64,000 bases of DNA from Methanomicrobiales archaeon (lineage in GTDB: Archaea > Halobacteriota > Methanomicrobia > Methanomicrobiales > Methanoculleaceae): the NCBI GenBank assembly GCA_012511245.1, contig JAAZGM010000134.1:5349-69348 (forward strand), given 5' to 3'. Within the stretch, counting starts at the first letter, position 1. Each line of letters starts with the position of its first letter. Shown here one piece after another: positions 26,068 to 34,495 of the stretch. Made by a program: the position numbers and the translations under genes. Below the pieces are notes generated by a model, which did not search any database, was not told the origin of the DNA, and saw nothing but the letters and a program-made list of their open reading frames with translations.

Positions 26068-26403
26068 TCATTGTTTTGATGCAGCAACCACTTTACCGGC
26101 ACCGAAGGCAAGGGCAAAGGCGATCAGGACGCCGACGATAATGGCGATGATCGCGCCAAGCGACCCCAGTTCCTCCCCTAAAGCATAATCCGGCATGGGT
26201 GCTGCATAAGCAAACGTGCCGGACCCGACCGCTTCGGGATCGCCGTCTTCGGGGGACGGCCCCGTCAATGTCTTGCCGCCCTGCACGAAGAGAGCCGTGC
26301 TTTCCAGCCCATCCGGATCGCTCGATGCGAAAAATACCGCCGTAACGCCGATGGCGATCGCAAGGACGATCCCGACGGCGATAAACGACTTCATCTCCAT
26401 CAT
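26068..26403 (-). CDS. cbiN: CbiN-like PDGL-domain membrane protein
   Basis: A 111-aa small membrane protein with two helices: an N-terminal helix (FIAVGIVLAIAIGVTAVFF) followed by ASSDPDGLESTAL, the PDGL motif that defines the CbiN/PDGL family, an extracellular loop with MPDYALGEELGS, and a C-terminal helix (LGAIIAIIVGVLIAFALAFG). In these transporters the small subunit assists metal insertion into CbiM. The start ATG overlaps the cbiM stop (CATGATGG region); a second ATG follows directly. A longer frame running upstream is antisense-free overlap with cbiM and is not used. Confidence 0.85.
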   Translation of the reverse strand: MMEMKSFIAVGIVLAIAIGVTAVFFASSDPDGLESTALFVQGGKTLTGPSPEDGDPEAVGSGTFAYAAPMPDYALGEELGSLGAIIAIIVGVLIAFALAFGAGKVVAASKQ

Positions 26404-27044
26404 GCCGCCACCCCGCTCTTGCTCTCCAGCGGCATCAGGTCGGGGCGGGCATGGTATATGAGATAGACCGCTCCTGCAGTGATCGCGCCTTCGATGATGC
26501 CGATAGCCGCATGGTAGGTGCCCATGGCCAGAAGACCCGGCACAAGGGGAAACGTGCCTGCAACGAACATCTCGACCGATGCCGCAAGTGCCGGTATGAA
26601 GCATGCAAACCAGGCAGCAATCCCGGCGGAGACGTACGCGTTCCGGGCAATGCTCTTTAAGGTCGTGAACCCGTAATAACCAACAAAACCGCCGATAACC
26701 CCCATGTTGATGATATTCACGCCCATGGTCGTGATACCGCCGTCGCCGAAGAACACGCCCTGGATTATCAAGACCAGAGTGAGGATAAAGACCGCGGCAT
26801 AGGGGGAGCCCAGGACAATCGCGGCAAGGGCTCCTCCCACAAGATGGCCGCTCGTCCCCATACCTACCGGCAGGTTGAAGGCCTGAATTGCAAAGATTCC
26901 TGCAGCCAGAACCGCCACAAGAGGGATTTTTTCCTCGGCAAGCTCCTTTCGCGCCCATCTCAATGAGAGAGCGACGAAGATCAGGGCAATGATCCAGTAC
27001 ACTGCAGCCTGTCCAATCGGAATAAACGCATCAGGTATATGCAT
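26400..27044 (-). CDS. cbiM: ECF transporter substrate-binding component CbiM (cobalt or nickel)
   Basis: A 214-aa membrane protein with about six helices. The mature N-terminus MHIPDAFIP carries the His2 that, with the N-terminal amine and a later His (GTSGHLVGG), forms the square-planar metal site of CbiM/NikM. Motifs NMGVIGGFVGYYG and GTYHAAIGIIEGAIT are usual for the family. In a methanogen the cargo could be nickel (for F430 and hydrogenase) or cobalt (for corrinoids); the sequence does not decide. First gene of cbiMNOQ. An inverted repeat overlapping a TATA-like element lies 25-47 nt upstream. Confidence 0.93.
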   Translation of the reverse strand: MHIPDAFIPIGQAAVYWIIALIFVALSLRWARKELAEEKIPLVAVLAAGIFAIQAFNLPVGMGTSGHLVGGALAAIVLGSPYAAVFILTLVLIIQGVFFGDGGITTMGVNIINMGVIGGFVGYYGFTTLKSIARNAYVSAGIAAWFACFIPALAASVEMFVAGTFPLVPGLLAMGTYHAAIGIIEGAITAGAVYLIYHARPDLMPLESKSGVAA

Positions 27045-27068
27045 GGCACACCCTGATCTGCTGTGTTA

Positions 27069-27091
27069 CGTAATAGTATATAGGTATTACG
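27069..27091 (-). promoter_or_regulatory. Candidate metal-regulator operator overlapping the cbiM promoter
   Basis: CGTAATA (27069-27075) and TATTACG (27085-27091) form a perfect 7-bp inverted repeat with a 9-base spacer that contains GTATATAG, a likely TATA element. It lies in the 60-base gap between cbiM and the upstream flavoprotein gene. A dimeric regulator such as NikR is a reasonable candidate, but the half-site is not the NikR consensus I know, so the regulator is unassigned. Confidence 0.5.
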
Positions 27092-27104
27092 AATCGCGAA
27101 GGTT

Positions 27105-28259
27105 CTATAACTCCATAAGAACTCGTCGTACTCCTGATGCGAAGAGTATGCCCATTGCCCTTGCCAGCGCGGGTTTCAGGGCAAGTTTACGGATCAGGGT
27201 GCCCGGCCTGTCCATATCACCGTGCTCCACGATCGTCTGGATGATATCGGGGTCATTTAACGCCCGGCAGAGACGGTCGATCTCCTCCGGCGTCATCTTC
27301 TGCCGCATCCTGAGCGCTCTCATCCCGATATCGAGTTCTCTCCCGAAATCTTCCTTCCAGCGCCGCTCGTAATCCCGGAGGCTCCCGTCGTCGAACTCCC
27401 CGCGCGCCACGCACGTCGCAGCGACCGCAGCAGCGTGTTTTGCTGACCGGATGCCCGTGTAGATTCCTCCGCCCGACGTGGGTTTCGCGAACCCCGCGGC
27501 ATCGCCGACGATGAGCGCTCGATGGCCGTAAGTCTGAGGCATGACCCCGAGCGGGATGACGCCGGTTGCGAGGTGGAGCGAGTTCTCCCCGTAACGGGCA
27601 ATGAATCGGTCGAAGTGATCCTTTGCATGCTCTCTCGCGCAGAGACCGACACGCGCCCGGGTTGCTGAGATCGGGATCACCCACCCGAAGAAGTCGGGTG
27701 AGGCGTCTGGATGGAGTTCCACATAGCGTGGATCTACCTTGCAGGGGACCTCTGCCTGCACCCCGGCAAGATAGACCCTTGATCGCTGGAATCCGAGCAT
27801 GCGGGCGATGGAGCTCCGTGGCCCGTCGGCAGCGATCAGGAGGCGGAAGGGGATCTCCTCCCGCCCGTGGATGCCCCGGGTCAGGAGCGAGGTGCCCTGG
27901 ATACCTGATGCGCTTGTTTTCAAGCGAAACTCCGCCCCGGCGTTCGCCGCCTTCTCTGCCATCTCCCGGTCGAGGTGACACCGATCGACGACATAGGCCT
28001 TCGTCACCCCTGCATCGAAGAGGAGCTCGCCGCCGAGACCCGAGACCATGCGTGCGCCGCTCACCTCATTCAGGACCGAACGGTTCGAGACGTTACACTC
28101 GGCAAACGCTGAGGCTGAGAGCAATCCTGCGCACTGCACCGGGTAGCCGATCGTCCCATGCTCCTCAATACAGAGTGTTTTAAGCCCTTCTTCGGCACAC
28201 GCCCGCGCTGCTGCGCTCCCGGCAGGCCCCGCGCCCACAATGACTACATCCCAGACCAA
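27105..28259 (-). CDS. Geranylgeranyl reductase family FAD-dependent oxidoreductase
   Basis: A 384-aa flavoprotein. The Rossmann motif VVIVGAGPAGSAAARACAEE is at the N-terminus, followed by GYPVQCAGLLSASAF (family PxxCxG motif, here PVQCAG), a second FAD motif LIVGDAAGFAKPTSGGGIYTG and the substrate-side YxxxP region. These enzymes saturate geranylgeranyl groups of archaeal ether lipids or of menaquinone-like compounds; the exact substrate is not decided by sequence. Start is a TTG at 28259 immediately before WDVVIVGAG. The stop is 60 bases from the cbiM start on the same strand. Confidence 0.85.
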   Translation of the reverse strand: MVWDVVIVGAGPAGSAAARACAEEGLKTLCIEEHGTIGYPVQCAGLLSASAFAECNVSNRSVLNEVSGARMVSGLGGELLFDAGVTKAYVVDRCHLDREMAEKAANAGAEFRLKTSASGIQGTSLLTRGIHGREEIPFRLLIAADGPRSSIARMLGFQRSRVYLAGVQAEVPCKVDPRYVELHPDASPDFFGWVIPISATRARVGLCAREHAKDHFDRFIARYGENSLHLATGVIPLGVMPQTYGHRALIVGDAAGFAKPTSGGGIYTGIRSAKHAAAVAATCVARGEFDDGSLRDYERRWKEDFGRELDIGMRALRMRQKMTPEEIDRLCRALNDPDIIQTIVEHGDMDRPGTLIRKLALKPALARAMGILFASGVRRVLMEL

Positions 28260-28365
28260 GCTATCATCATCCCCCGCAAATCCGGGATCCCGGTGATTCC
28301 TCTCTCCCGAATATTAGGACCCCGGTTGGTATAAATGAGAGCGGCCGGCAGGGCCGATCCCCTGC

Positions 28366-28590
28366 CTACCTGAGATGCTCCGCCACGAACCGGCCTGTCT
28401 CGAAGCCGATGAGGGCAAGAAAGATCATGGTCAATATGACCATCGCAGAAAGGAAGAGTGCGACCACCTCATCAAGGGTGAGCATGAACACCCCGGCAGC
28501 CGGGGCCATGAGGCCGGGGAATGTGGCAACTGCCACGGCGCCGATTACCCATATCGCCACAAAAATGAGGTAGATCGATAGTTTCCTCAT
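28366..28590 (-). CDS. Small two-helix membrane protein
   Basis: A 74-aa protein: MRKLSIYLIFVAIWVIGAVA forms the first helix, and VALFLSAMVILTMIFLALIG the second, with a short charged tail GFETGRFVAEHLR. No family is recognised. It starts 4 nt after the stop of the 200-aa membrane protein gene on the same strand, so the two form an operon. Confidence 0.65.
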   Translation of the reverse strand: MRKLSIYLIFVAIWVIGAVAVATFPGLMAPAAGVFMLTLDEVVALFLSAMVILTMIFLALIGFETGRFVAEHLR

Positions 28591-28594
28591 GGAT

Positions 28595-29197
28595 CTACTC
28601 TTCGCGGTATTCTGTCTGCTGTTCTTTTAAAGCCATATCTTGCCGCTCTGACTCGATCTTCTGGGTGAACTCTGCGGCCCACCGCTCAATCTCTCCCGAG
28701 AAGAGCCTGCCAACCCGGAAGAGGACGATGATCGCCCAGAGGACCAGGAGGATCAGGATTATGCCTGCAAGGACCGAGAAGATCCCCGCGATGAACGGCA
28801 GGAAGAACAGGTACGCGATGACGACAAGGAGCACGTAGGCAATACCCCGGAATGCCCGCCGGTAGCGCGTCACCCTCTCTTCAGGTGTATCGCCTCGCGA
28901 GTATGCCACGGCGGCGTACCCCGCGATCGCGTCGGTGACGTCGAGGACCTCCTTGAATATACCAAGGATGATGATCACGAGCGCGACGAGGATTATCCCC
29001 GATATCAGGCTGCTAAGGCCGATCAGGCCAAAGAAGGACGGGTCCCCGAGCATCGTTGCAAGCGGCTGGAAGACGAAGACGCCAAAGAGCCATATAAGGA
29101 ATGCGGTGACGATGCCAACCACAATCTTTGGAATGCTATCATAGATCTCATGCCGGGATTCGGCAAGTAACTTTTCACGGTTTATCACACGAATCAC
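28595..29197 (-). CDS. Four-helix membrane protein, unknown function
   Basis: A 200-aa protein with a cytoplasmic N-terminus (MIRVINREKLLAESRHEIYD), two helices (IVVGIVTAFLIWLFGVFVF; LISGIILVALVIIILGIF), a central soluble loop containing SRGDTPEERVTRYRRAFRG, two further helices and a long charged coiled C-terminus (ERWAAEFTQKIESERQDMAL). It may form a channel or scaffold, but no function is assigned. The AT-rich segment 29215-29250 upstream, with TTAAATAG, could be its promoter. Confidence 0.65.
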   Translation of the reverse strand: MIRVINREKLLAESRHEIYDSIPKIVVGIVTAFLIWLFGVFVFQPLATMLGDPSFFGLIGLSSLISGIILVALVIIILGIFKEVLDVTDAIAGYAAVAYSRGDTPEERVTRYRRAFRGIAYVLLVVIAYLFFLPFIAGIFSVLAGIILILLVLWAIIVLFRVGRLFSGEIERWAAEFTQKIESERQDMALKEQQTEYREE

Positions 29198-29349
29198 CTT
29201 GATTCATATGGACTTTAAGTGAGTACCCTTAAATAGTTTAGCCTGGATATGGGCCATTTATAGGCTATCTCCAGGAAAAAAAGCCTGTCTAATAGAACAA
29301 AATCGCATGATATCCCGTTATATGTCCTGGAGATCTGGACGGCCCGGCA

Positions 29350-29415
29350 CGTTCTTCGGCGGGTTGCCACTCCTCCGCTTCCTGCCCGGCGGGTGCGCGG
29401 GGGGGAGGTCTTTCG
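29350..29415 (-). repeat. Degenerate copy of the dispersed C/G-rich intergenic repeat
   Basis: On the minus strand 29413 to 29360 reads CCCGCGCACCCGCCGGGCAG then GAAGCGGAGGAGTGGCAA, matching the CCCGCCCCGCAGGAAG ... GGAGGAGCGCGAA core found at 45896-45930. The TATCGCCA end is not evident here. The remainder of the 29198-29491 gap holds the promoter region of pth2 and no gene. Confidence 0.4.
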
Positions 29416-29491
29416 CACACCCGGTATAACGTGCTCCTCCGCCGCCCTCCACAGCTGTGTATTTGATGGATCATGCCCCAAGTAATACGAA

Positions 29492-29854
29492 ATGCCGGAT
29501 ATGCGGGAGTTTAAGTGGAAGCAGTGCCTGGTCGTGCGTGCTGATATCAAGATGAGCTGCGGCAAGAAGTGTGCGCAGATCGCTCATGCAGCCATAGGGG
29601 CATACGAGAAGGCCGATAAACTGGCAAGAAAAGCCTGGTTTGATGAGGGGCAGAAGAAAGTCGTGCTGAAGGCATCAAACGAGCGTCAGCTCTTTGAACT
29701 CAAGACGATAGCGGAACGAGCAGGTATCCCGGCATCGATCATACAGGATGCCGGGATGACCGAGATCCCGCCGGGAACCGTGACGGCGCTCGGCCTTGGC
29801 CCTGCCCGCTCCGAAGACCTCGACCGGATCACTGGAGACCTCTCCCTGCTATGA
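29492..29854 (+). CDS. pth2: Peptidyl-tRNA hydrolase, archaeal type (Pth2)
   Basis: A 120-aa enzyme that releases peptidyl groups from tRNA. The family opening KQCLVVRADIKMSCGKKCAQ, IAHAAIGAYEKA, and the C-terminal IQDAGMTEIPPGTVTALGLG with the conserved DAG/T-x-I-x-P-G-T pattern are all present. The length is typical. The stop overlaps the truD start by 4 nt, indicating a two-gene operon devoted to tRNA metabolism. Confidence 0.96.
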   Translation: MPDMREFKWKQCLVVRADIKMSCGKKCAQIAHAAIGAYEKADKLARKAWFDEGQKKVVLKASNERQLFELKTIAERAGIPASIIQDAGMTEIPPGTVTALGLGPARSEDLDRITGDLSLL

Positions 29855-31122
29855 TGCCCTCACCCCACCCCCTTGAGGTGGAACTCGGGATGCGCTACTA
29901 CGCATCCGATACCCCCGGTATCGGTGGGCGGCTCCGCGCAAGCCCCGCCGATTTTGTCGTCGACGAGCTCCCGCTCCCGATCAGCGATCCCGACGGGCCT
30001 TACCTCATCTGCCGGCTCACCAAGACGAACTGGGAACTTCAGCGGGCGGTCAAGGAGATTGCGAAACGGCTCGGCATCAGTCACCGGCGGATCGCCTGGG
30101 CGGGGACGAAGGACAAGAACGCGGTGACGACCCAGCTCATATCGATCTACGACGTCTCACCCGAAACGGTCGAGCAGGTGCGCCTTGCGGATATCACGCT
30201 CGAGGCCGTCGGGCGGTCGCAGCACCCGCTCATCCTCGGCGGTCTTGAGGGCAACCGGTTCGATATCCTCATCCGCGACTGCATCGAGGATGACCTCCCG
30301 GCACGGGTGCAGGCGGCGACGGCCGTTTCATCCGCCGGGATACCGAACTACTACGGGTTGCAGCGGTTTGGTGTTGTCCGGCCGGTCACGCACCTCGTCG
30401 GCGAGAGGATCCTCAAAGGCGACTACGAGGGCGCCGTGACCACCTACATCGGCCGGGCGTACCCCCGGGAGTCGGAAGAGGCACAGCATGCCCGGACTCA
30501 TTTCGCCGAAACCCATGATGCGCGGGCGGCGCTCGCCGATCTCCCCGTCCGGATGACCTATGAACGGGCTATGGCAAATCACCTCGTCGCAAACCCCGGC
30601 GACTACGCCGGCGCGCTCCGGGCGCTCCCCCCAAAGCTCCTCTCGCTCCTTGTGAGCGCATATCAGTCCTACCTCTTCAACCGCGCTCTCTCTTCACGGC
30701 TGGATGCTGGTATGTCGCTTACCGAGCCCGAAGTCGGCGATCGACTCCTCTTCTCGGGGGGTCGCGAGGATATTGTAACCGCACGAAACCGACAGGCTGC
30801 CCTGCTGCAGATCCGCCGTGGCCGAACCCGGGTCGCCCTCTTCATCCCGGGAGCCGGGGCGGTGGCATCATACGGGCCGATGGATGAGATCATGCAGGAC
30901 CTGATGGCTGAGTCCGGGATCAGCGCCGGGGACTTCGAGCGTGCCTCCCGGTTCGTAGAGACGGCGTTTTCCGGTGTCCTCCGGTCGATAAGCCTCTTTG
31001 CAGATGTGGAGGCGGATGTATCCGGTACGGACGTCCGGCTCAAATTCACGCTTCCTCCCGGTCATTACGCAACGACGGTCTGCCGTGAGTACATGAAGGC
31101 CGACCCGTACATGATGATCTAA
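29851..31122 (+). CDS. truD: tRNA pseudouridine synthase TruD
   Basis: A 423-aa enzyme that isomerises U13 of tRNA to pseudouridine. The catalytic Asp lies in WAGTKDKNAVTT, and the family motifs GLEGNRFDILIRD, PNYYGLQRFG and the final RVALFIPGAGAVASYG are visible. The insertion domain between them (residues 190-330) is typical of archaeal TruD. Start ATG overlaps the pth2 stop. It is convergent with the reductase gene that ends 21 bases downstream. Confidence 0.95.
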   Translation: MMPSPHPLEVELGMRYYASDTPGIGGRLRASPADFVVDELPLPISDPDGPYLICRLTKTNWELQRAVKEIAKRLGISHRRIAWAGTKDKNAVTTQLISIYDVSPETVEQVRLADITLEAVGRSQHPLILGGLEGNRFDILIRDCIEDDLPARVQAATAVSSAGIPNYYGLQRFGVVRPVTHLVGERILKGDYEGAVTTYIGRAYPRESEEAQHARTHFAETHDARAALADLPVRMTYERAMANHLVANPGDYAGALRALPPKLLSLLVSAYQSYLFNRALSSRLDAGMSLTEPEVGDRLLFSGGREDIVTARNRQAALLQIRRGRTRVALFIPGAGAVASYGPMDEIMQDLMAESGISAGDFERASRFVETAFSGVLRSISLFADVEADVSGTDVRLKFTLPPGHYATTVCREYMKADPYMMI

Positions 31123-31143
31123 GCGATCAAGACCCAAAAAAGA

Positions 31144-31833
31144 TTATTCGCGGGTGGGATGGTAGAGCACATCCCACTCGGTGATCAGGTTGCTCCCGCA
31201 CATATAGTGGCGCTTCAAGGAGAGGCGGAACATCTCTTCTTCAGTCTCGATGTGCATGCCGCCGACGAGCGACGGGGTATCAGCGCCGCCGACGATGAAC
31301 GGCAGGTGGATCAGGCGTATCTCATTGACAAGGTGGTGGTTCAGCATCGACCAGTTCAGCGTCGGCCCCCCCTCGATCATCATCCTGCCGACACCGTAGT
31401 CCCGCTTCAGGATACCCATCAACCCCGGCAGGTCGACCTCTCTCTCGCCCATGACGACGACGTCGACACCGCTTTTCCGGAGACGGGCAACGTTCTCCTT
31501 CGGCGCCGCCTCGCTGACGGCGATGACCGTCCGCGCGTCAGGCCCGAGGATGTTTGCATCCGGTGGGATATCCGCCCGGTTGCTCGGAATAACGCGGAGC
31601 GGGCTTTTTCCCTCGACCAGCCTGACTGTCAGGAACGAGTTGTCGATCCTGATGGTGTTTGCCCCTACCATGATGGCGTCGTATTCCGCCCGGGTCCGGT
31701 GAAGAAGGAGTTCGGTCTCGGGCGCCATGTATCTCATGAGGATCTTGCTTGAGGCACCGCGCTTCAGGGTAAGTTTCCCGTCGACGGTGATCTCCGACAT
31801 CATGAGCACGTGCGGCCTGTCGTGTTCTGGCAT
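31144..31833 (-). CDS. 2,5-diamino-6-(ribosylamino)-4(3H)-pyrimidinone 5'-phosphate reductase (riboflavin/F420 pathway)
   Basis: A 229-aa RibD C-terminal/dihydrofolate-reductase-fold enzyme that reduces the ribose side chain of the early riboflavin intermediate; in methanogens this pathway also feeds F420. Visible: MMSEITVDGKLTL opening, HRTRAEYDAIMVGANTIRID, the NADPH-site MIEGGPTLNWSML and a C-terminal VNEIRLIHLPFIVGGADTPS. This matches archaeal ArfC/RIB7. The start at 31833 is chosen from the family N-terminus; a longer frame upstream lies in the divergent promoter region. Confidence 0.88.
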   Translation of the reverse strand: MPEHDRPHVLMMSEITVDGKLTLKRGASSKILMRYMAPETELLLHRTRAEYDAIMVGANTIRIDNSFLTVRLVEGKSPLRVIPSNRADIPPDANILGPDARTVIAVSEAAPKENVARLRKSGVDVVVMGEREVDLPGLMGILKRDYGVGRMMIEGGPTLNWSMLNHHLVNEIRLIHLPFIVGGADTPSLVGGMHIETEEEMFRLSLKRHYMCGSNLITEWDVLYHPTRE

Positions 31834-31978
31834 TGGAATTCGTTCCCGGTGATATATCTGGCGGGAGCGTTTATGAATCTGATGATTTTTGCCGGTATGG
31901 AAATATTCGGGGTGAGTTGTTGCGCTCTGGCAGGACAGAGCAAAGGTTAAACCCGAGACAGGCCGATAATTTAATGCG

Positions 31979-32611
31979 ATGAATATAACCTCCCTGCGGC
32001 CGAAATTCATCAAATATACGGAGCCTATCGCGTCGTTTTTTATACGCCTCGGTGTCACGCCAAACCAGATCTCCGTACTCTCCGTGTTCTTCGGTTTTTC
32101 GTGCGCGCTTGCCTTTGCCGGACGCTACTTCCTCGCCGGCAGCCTGCTCCTCCTCGCCTCGGCGATCCTCGATCTGGTGGATGGCAGCGTCGCCCGGAGG
32201 AATCACACGGAGAGCCGGTTCGGGGCGGTCTTCGACTGGGTCGCTGACAAATACGTCGATGCAGCGGTCATCCTCGGTGTGGGGTTCTCCGGCATCCCCA
32301 TCATAAGCCAGTTCATCGATGTCCCGCCGGTTGCCGACTTCGGTATCGTGGGGCTGGCACTTGCCGGGTCGCTGATCAACACCTTCATCAAGCCGGTCAC
32401 ATACGCAGAGATCGGTTTCTCGGAGAGGATTGCCGGGAAGATCGAGGATCCTCTTGAGGGTGTCGGATTCTTCGGGCGGCCCGAGACAATCCTTGTGCTG
32501 GTGCTCGGCGGCATAACCGGGTACATCTGGGTTGCAATCCTCCTCATCGCAGTCTGCACGAATCTCTCTGCAGTCCAGCGGATCTTCTACCTCTACCGGC
32601 GGTATTCCTGA
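31979..32611 (+). CDS. CDP-alcohol phosphatidyltransferase, likely archaetidylinositol phosphate synthase
   Basis: A 210-aa membrane enzyme with about six helices that joins CDP-archaeol to a polar head group. The catalytic signature D-x2-DG-x2-AR-x8-G-x3-D-x3-D is complete: DLVDGSVARRNHTESRFG followed by AVFDWVADK. The opening SLRPKFIKYTEPIASFFIRL and the family length match archaeal archaetidylinositol-phosphate synthases. The head-group assignment is inferred from family resemblance. Divergent from the reductase gene, with an AT-rich promoter segment just upstream. Confidence 0.85.
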   Translation: MNITSLRPKFIKYTEPIASFFIRLGVTPNQISVLSVFFGFSCALAFAGRYFLAGSLLLLASAILDLVDGSVARRNHTESRFGAVFDWVADKYVDAAVILGVGFSGIPIISQFIDVPPVADFGIVGLALAGSLINTFIKPVTYAEIGFSERIAGKIEDPLEGVGFFGRPETILVLVLGGITGYIWVAILLIAVCTNLSAVQRIFYLYRRYS

Positions 32612-32945
32612 CCGATTCACATCTTTTATCGCTCTGTTGAAACCCTGTCCTGATCTTCATCCTCACCCTGATGTGGCTGATGCCGGACTCGATCTGTCTC
32701 CTGCCGACCTTTTTCTCAGGTGTACCTTCAGACAGTGGATCGTGAGGGGTACTGCCGTTGACAGATGGCAGATCTTAGCGCTCCTCCCCCTTCAGGATGG
32801 GGACAATGCCCGGGTGTTGCTGGTAGAGAATCGTGTCGGGGGTGCAGGCATCACATCTCTCTGGCCAGCATCCCCAACACGGTGGATCGTTTGGGGTATC
32901 GCCATCGGGTAGCGGTTTGCGGGGAGGAGGGTCTCCACCCTGTGT
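32612..32945. repeat. Gene-free gap with a TATCGCCAT repeat fragment
   Basis: Between two convergent genes, 334 bases without a convincing coding frame. GGTATCGCCAT at 32895-32905 followed by CGGGTAGCGG and GGGGAGGAGGG (32906-32933) resembles an end of the repeat at 18931-19044. The open frames crossing this gap have composition unlike neighbouring genes and no ribosome site. Confidence 0.4.
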
Positions 32946-33770
32946 TTAGCGCTCGGTTTTTCCAGCGTTTGGCCGAATGATCCGTTCCACCTCACTGCGG
33001 TAGAGGCGGTAGAGGCTGTCGGCGAGGGTGCCGAGCTGGGGCACGACCATGAAGAGGGTATACGCGAGGATGACAAGAAAGACCAGTGCTCCGAGTTCTG
33101 CCATGACATTGTGCGCCCAGAAAAAACTCTCGTAGCCGAACTCCCCGTTGCCGGCGATCCCCGGGAGGTAGGGGAACCACTGCTCGGTGTAGGCCGTGAT
33201 GACAAAGACGTTCCGGACGATGTTCAGGATATATATCGTCGGGAAGACGATGAGGAAACCTGCGGCTTTCTGCTTCAGCGTCGACTGCACACCCCAGGCG
33301 ACCCCGAGCATGATCGCGATGCTCTGGATACCGGTGCAGGCAAGGATGATCTCGGTCTGGAGGCCGTTTCGCTCCATCAGATTCCAGCCCTGGAAGGTTA
33401 CCGGATAACCGACCGCTGCAAGTGCCGCTGCTGTCTGGTTGGTGACGACTGCAATCAGCCAATCCCCGAGTGCGGGTATGTAGCCGAAAGGCGCGTAGAT
33501 CAGGAACGCCACGGCAGCTATCATCGAGATCTGCATCACCCGGGGGTCGTCGCGGAGCAGGTATTTTGCGGTTATGTAGAGGAAAGGTATCGAGAGGAAG
33601 GCTATCGCCGGGTACATGAAGTTATTGAGGGAGAAGTAGTAGGGAAGTTCAAAGAAGAGATATCCGACGATGCTTATCCACCCGCCGAGTGCGAAGTACT
33701 TCCGGAATCTGCCCGGGACAAGAAAGATAAGAAAGCAGATGCAGGAGATCAGCACCAGATAATCCTTCAT
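32946..33770 (-). CDS. artA: Archaeosortase A
   Basis: A 274-aa membrane protease/transpeptidase with seven to eight helices, which processes PGF-CTERM surface proteins and attaches lipid. The exosortase/archaeosortase catalytic residues are present: Cys in ILACTGIQSIAIMLG, Arg in ILNIVRNVFVI, and His in ESFFWAHNVMAELGA. The spacing fits ArtA. No PGF-CTERM substrate was seen among secreted proteins in this window. It is transcribed away from tfs. Confidence 0.92.
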   Translation of the reverse strand: MKDYLVLISCICFLIFLVPGRFRKYFALGGWISIVGYLFFELPYYFSLNNFMYPAIAFLSIPFLYITAKYLLRDDPRVMQISMIAAVAFLIYAPFGYIPALGDWLIAVVTNQTAAALAAVGYPVTFQGWNLMERNGLQTEIILACTGIQSIAIMLGVAWGVQSTLKQKAAGFLIVFPTIYILNIVRNVFVITAYTEQWFPYLPGIAGNGEFGYESFFWAHNVMAELGALVFLVILAYTLFMVVPQLGTLADSLYRLYRSEVERIIRPNAGKTER

Positions 33771-33898
33771 CTTTTATCCTTCGGTGTATCTGGCTATAAT
33801 TATTTGCGCACCCCCCCGTCCCCGGGCCGCATGCCATGCAACCGATCATGCGGCATGACCAAGAATTAATTGCGATCGCCGCTCAACTTATTATAATG

Positions 33899-34210
33899 AT
33901 GTTCTGTCCGCAGTGTAAGGGTCTGATGATATCATCCGGAGGTCAGATGAAGTGCAAAAAGTGTGGCTATATCCGGGCAATCGACGAATCTGACCGGTTA
34001 AAGAAGACAGACAAGCGTGTGGAGAAGGAGATCACCATCGTCGACGAAGAAGATAGGATTGCAACCCTCCCGACCACGACCATCAAGTGTCCGGAATGTG
34101 ACTGCACGACGGCGTTCTGGTGGCTGCGGCAGTTGCGTGCGGCGGATGAGAGCGAGGTCAGGTTCTTCCGGTGCACTGCCTGTGGGAAGACCTGGCGCGA
34201 GTACGATTGA
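33899..34210 (+). CDS. tfs: Transcription factor S (TFS; TFIIS/RPB9-like)
   Basis: A 103-aa cleavage-stimulating factor for RNA polymerase. N-terminal zinc ribbon: MFCPQCKGLM and MKCKKCGYIR. C-terminal TFIIS-type ribbon: IKCPECDCTTAFWWLRQLRA, then ADESEVRFFRCTACGKTW. The acidic pair DE in the ADES loop, needed for transcript cleavage, is kept. The start at 33899 gives the usual N-terminus; an ATG directly before it is an alternative. An AT-rich stretch (33864-33895) lies immediately upstream, so the leader is very short or absent. Confidence 0.95.
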   Translation: MFCPQCKGLMISSGGQMKCKKCGYIRAIDESDRLKKTDKRVEKEITIVDEEDRIATLPTTTIKCPECDCTTAFWWLRQLRAADESEVRFFRCTACGKTWREYD

Positions 34211-34457
34211 TCGGGCTGGTTTACCGTTCTGGTACCCCTCTCGGGGTGCACTTTATTTCATCAAATATTTGCGTCCTCTCCTCTGGTTCACGCGTTTTCA
34301 CTTCTTGCTGCCCGCTCTTTCCCGATACCGGCTCCTATGAAGGCGTGGGTGCTGTATGCCCTGATGCAGCTGTCAACCACTTCAACGCAGTTCTGGTAAC
34401 CATCCCCCATTGTTTACCCTCTGGTGCACCTGCCCCTTCGACCAGAATGTTGATATA

Positions 34458-34483
34458 ATTATACATTATTAATAATGTATAAT
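34458..34483. promoter_or_regulatory. Perfect 26-bp palindrome in the acs promoter/leader
   Basis: The left arm ATTATACATTATT (34458-34470) is followed without spacer by its exact reverse complement AATAATGTATAAT (34471-34483). It ends one base before the Shine-Dalgarno GAGG (34485-34488) and 12 nt before the acs ATG. GATATAAT (34452-34459) upstream is a likely TATA element. A dimeric regulator operator is the simplest reading. Confidence 0.7.
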
Positions 34484-34495
34484 CGAGGTACTCGG

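Noticed and set aside
26404..26958. N-terminal extension of the CbiN-like frame through cbiM
   Set aside because: It reads Arg/Gly/Cys-rich out-of-frame cbiM sequence; the PDGL protein begins at the ATG overlapping the cbiM stop.
32532..32912. 126-codon frame in the gap before artA
   Set aside because: Low-complexity Ser-rich start lies inside the archaetidyl transferase gene in another frame; the rest has no family or ribosome site.
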